A stretch of DNA of 64,000 nucleotides from Erysipelotrichaceae bacterium (GTDB taxonomy: Bacteria; Bacillota_I; Bacilli_A; Erysipelotrichales; Erysipelotrichaceae): NCBI GenBank assembly GCA_017431225.1, contig JAFRLM010000018.1, positions 1 through 64,000 on the forward strand, written 5' to 3'. The position numbers and the translations under genes were made by a program. Below the pieces are notes generated by a model, which saw only the letters and a list, made by a program, of their open reading frames with translations, did no database searches and was not told the DNA's origin. Positions within the stretch are counted from its first letter, which is position 1. The number at the start of each line of letters is the position of its first letter. Of this stretch, positions 62,247-64,000 are shown one piece after another.

Positions 62247-64000
62247 TCAGAATTTCTTATGCAGGCAGAGAATGTTCTTGCCATCCTTGTATTCATAGCG
62301 GACATCGTCCATCGTCTTGCGGACGAGGAAGATACCGAGACCGCCTACATCACGCTCTTCGGCAGGCAGGCTGACATCCGGCGTTTCCGCGCTCAGCGGA
62401 TCATAGGGGATACCTTCGTCGATAAACCAGATACAGGCTCCCCGGGGATCGCTCTGCGGTTCAAAGCGCACGGTCGCTTTGCCATTTCCCTGCGGATAGG
62501 CGTATTTGGCGATATTGCTGAAGATCTCATCGATCGCGACATCGATCTGCGTGCGCGCCTTGAACGGACAATCCAGCTTTTCCAGCTGCTCGTCGATAAA
62601 ATCCGTTACCGGTCCGACATTGTCGATCTTAGCTTCAACCGTTATTTCTTTCATATTTGTTGCTCCGTTATATCTGAATGCCAGCATCGTGATGTCGTCA
62701 AACTGATCGGCATCACCGACGAAGACACTGACTGCATCCGCGACATTGCTGATGATCGCGCGGGTATCCGCTGACGGATCCCTGTTCAAAGCTTCCATCA
62801 GGCGGTCGTTGCCGAACAGCTGATTATTGCTGTCGGTCGCTTCCGGCACACCGTCGGTGTAGACGAAGAGCGAATCGCCCGGCTGCAGTTGCACTTCATA
62901 GCTGTGGTAGACACTTTCCGCCATCGCTCCGAGAACGAGTCCGTGACGGTCCTTCATCATCTCGTAGTCTCCGCTGGCGTGGCGGAAGCAGGGATATTCA
63001 TGTCCCGCGTTGGCGGCGGTCAGTCTTCCGGTCGAGAGTTCAACGATGCCCAGCCAGACACTGACGAACATCATTTCCGCGTTCTTGCTGCAGATCGCTT
63101 CATTCGTCTTCTGCAGGATCTCCTCGGCCGATCTTCCCAGCATCGCGCAGCTCTGCAGGATGATCTTGGAGACCATCATGAACAATGATGCAGGGATGCC
63201 CTTACCGGAGACATCGGCGATAACGAGGCACAGATGATCCTCATCGATCAGGAAGAAATCGTAGAAGTCACCGGCTACGGTCTTGGCCGGATCCACCATG
63301 GCATAGAGATCGAATTCGGTCCTGCCCGGGAAGGCCGCTTCCGCGGACGGCAGCATGGCCGACTGGATCTTATTGGCCAGATCGAGCTCGACCCCGATCC
63401 TTTCCTTTTCGGCAGAGATCTTGCGGATCTCGTTCATGTAGTCATCCATCTCCACAGTCAGATCGACGACGTCTTCCGAGAGAACGCCCAGTTCGTTGTC
63501 CGAGCGGATCTTATCGAGTTTATCGGCGATCTCCTTGCTGTCTTTCTTGATCTTGTACTGGCGGATGCCCTCCTGGACTTCGCGCAGCGGCTGCAGCACC
63601 TGTTTCCAGATGACGAGCAGGAAGATGGCTGCCATCGCCGCCAGAAGACCGACACCGAAACCGACGCCCTTCCAGGTGGTGGATTCGATGTGTTTATTCA
63701 GACCGCTGAGGTTGAAGGTCAGTCCGGTCAGGATCGCATGTCCGTCAAAAGACATGAGATGCGTGTAATAGTCCATATAGTTCCCGGCATTGGCAAGGTA
63801 GCTCGAATTCGCTTCGGCGCTGCGCATCGCTTCTGCCTGTTCCGGGGCAACACTGACTGTCGTTCCCAGCGTATAGACCTCTTCATACTTGGTCCCCCGG
63901 ATGCATCCCGGCTCACCGGCGCTGAAAAGGAAGAACTGTCTCTGATAAGGTTCTTCTGTAAGCACACAGAAGAGGTAGTCCACATCATAGGATTCCTTGA
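62247..64000 (-). CDS. RsbU-like PP2C phosphatase with C-terminal RsbW-like ATPase (partial)
   Basis: The frame is open to the right edge, so the N-terminus is outside the window; at least 583 residues are seen. Extracytoplasmic sensor part, a membrane helix (VGLLAAMAAIFLLVIW), HAMP-like and coiled-coil linker, PP2C/SpoIIE phosphatase (DPAKTVAGDFYDFF, VIADVSGKGIPASLFM, ANAGHEYPC, FVYTDGVPEATD, DDITMLAF), and from about residue 440 a GHKL ATPase with DVAIDEIFSNIAKYAY (N box), FIDEGIPYDP and GGLGIFLV. Phosphatase and anti-sigma-type kinase in one chain would set the phosphorylation of a STAS protein, probably the next gene. Confidence 0.88.
   Translation of the reverse strand, partial: KESYDVDYLFCVLTEEPYQRQFFLFSAGEPGCIRGTKYEEVYTLGTTVSVAPEQAEAMRSAEANSSYLANAGNYMDYYTHLMSFDGHAILTGLTFNLSGLNKHIESTTWKGVGFGVGLLAAMAAIFLLVIWKQVLQPLREVQEGIRQYKIKKDSKEIADKLDKIRSDNELGVLSEDVVDLTVEMDDYMNEIRKISAEKERIGVELDLANKIQSAMLPSAEAAFPGRTEFDLYAMVDPAKTVAGDFYDFFLIDEDHLCLVIADVSGKGIPASLFMMVSKIILQSCAMLGRSAEEILQKTNEAICSKNAEMMFVSVWLGIVELSTGRLTAANAGHEYPCFRHASGDYEMMKDRHGLVLGAMAESVYHSYEVQLQPGDSLFVYTDGVPEATDSNNQLFGNDRLMEALNRDPSADTRAIISNVADAVSVFVGDADQFDDITMLAFRYNGATNMKEITVEAKIDNVGPVTDFIDEQLEKLDCPFKARTQIDVAIDEIFSNIAKYAYPQGNGKATVRFEPQSDPRGACIWFIDEGIPYDPLSAETPDVSLPAEERDVGGLGIFLVRKTMDDVRYEYKDGKNILCLHKKF

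Noticed and set aside
1-64000. CRISPR array, tRNA or rRNA genes
   Set aside because: No regularly spaced repeats and no tRNA or rRNA signature sequences were noticed when reading both strands; a tRNA or CRISPR search programme would be needed to exclude a short one.

Overview
The window looks like a chromosomal segment of an anaerobic or facultative low-to-mid GC member of the Bacillota (Firmicutes). The evidence is strong Shine-Dalgarno sites, TTGACA/TATAAT promoters, a CIRCE operator upstream of an hsp20 gene, Ami-type oligopeptide transport genes, a membrane-anchored clostripain-family protease, KtrAB, and a biotin-dependent sodium-pump decarboxylase. The clade cannot be fixed from the sequence alone; Erysipelotrichia or a neighbouring class is my guess. 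Most genes lie on the minus strand in short operons ended by clear intrinsic terminators. I see no rRNA, tRNA, prophage or CRISPR array.

Layout. 0.4-4 kb: rplM-rpsI and a C11 protease. 4-8 kb: a HAD phosphatase, the malonate carrier genes madL-madM, a small lipoprotein and a degenerate ApbE-like protein. 8-16 kb: an Ami/Opp oligopeptide importer whose binding protein appears circularly permuted and whose first ATPase carries a ~245-residue insertion. 16-19.5 kb: ECF sigma factor, putative anti-sigma protein and a large lipoprotein. 19.5-29 kb: KtrAB, a GH5 glycosidase, MntP, a VanZ/RDD protein and small enzymes. 29-31 kb: an intact-looking IS200/IS605 element with tnpA, tnpB and a probable omega RNA. 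31-40 kb: biotin ligase, BioY, a five-gene decarboxylase operon, a LysR regulator and an AEC carrier. 40-43 kb: lipase, rpiB and phosphoglucomutase. 43.4-45.4 kb: a lone reverse transcriptase preceded by a strongly folded ~137-nt RNA and a 177-codon gene. 45-56 kb: UvrA2, Hsp20, glmS operon, a kinase-HD fusion, a dehydrogenase, TetR and pepT. 56-61 kb: a TetR-controlled ABC exporter/permease. 61-64 kb: a STAS-kinase fusion and a PP2C-HATPase phosphatase cut by the window edge.

The two most interesting systems are these. (1) A composite malonate-fermentation system: a MadA/MdcA-type transferase is joined to a methylmalonyl-CoA-decarboxylase-type sodium pump (alpha, delta, biotin carrier, beta). 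Biotin uptake and ligation genes adjoin it, and the madLM carrier lies 26 kb away. The promoters of the decarboxylase operon and of madLM share the 16-bp element ATAACRTCTAATACAT, with a third related copy near the LysR gene, so they look co-regulated. No malonate-specific acyl carrier protein or its prosthetic-group enzymes are present here, suggesting free malonyl-CoA as the intermediate. (2) A retron-like arrangement at 43.4-45.4 kb: a reverse transcriptase with a YSDD active site, preceded directly by an RNA closed by a long terminal inverted repeat with four internal hairpins, but lacking the usual retron protein motifs.

All functional calls are from reading sequence by eye; no database search or folding programme was run.
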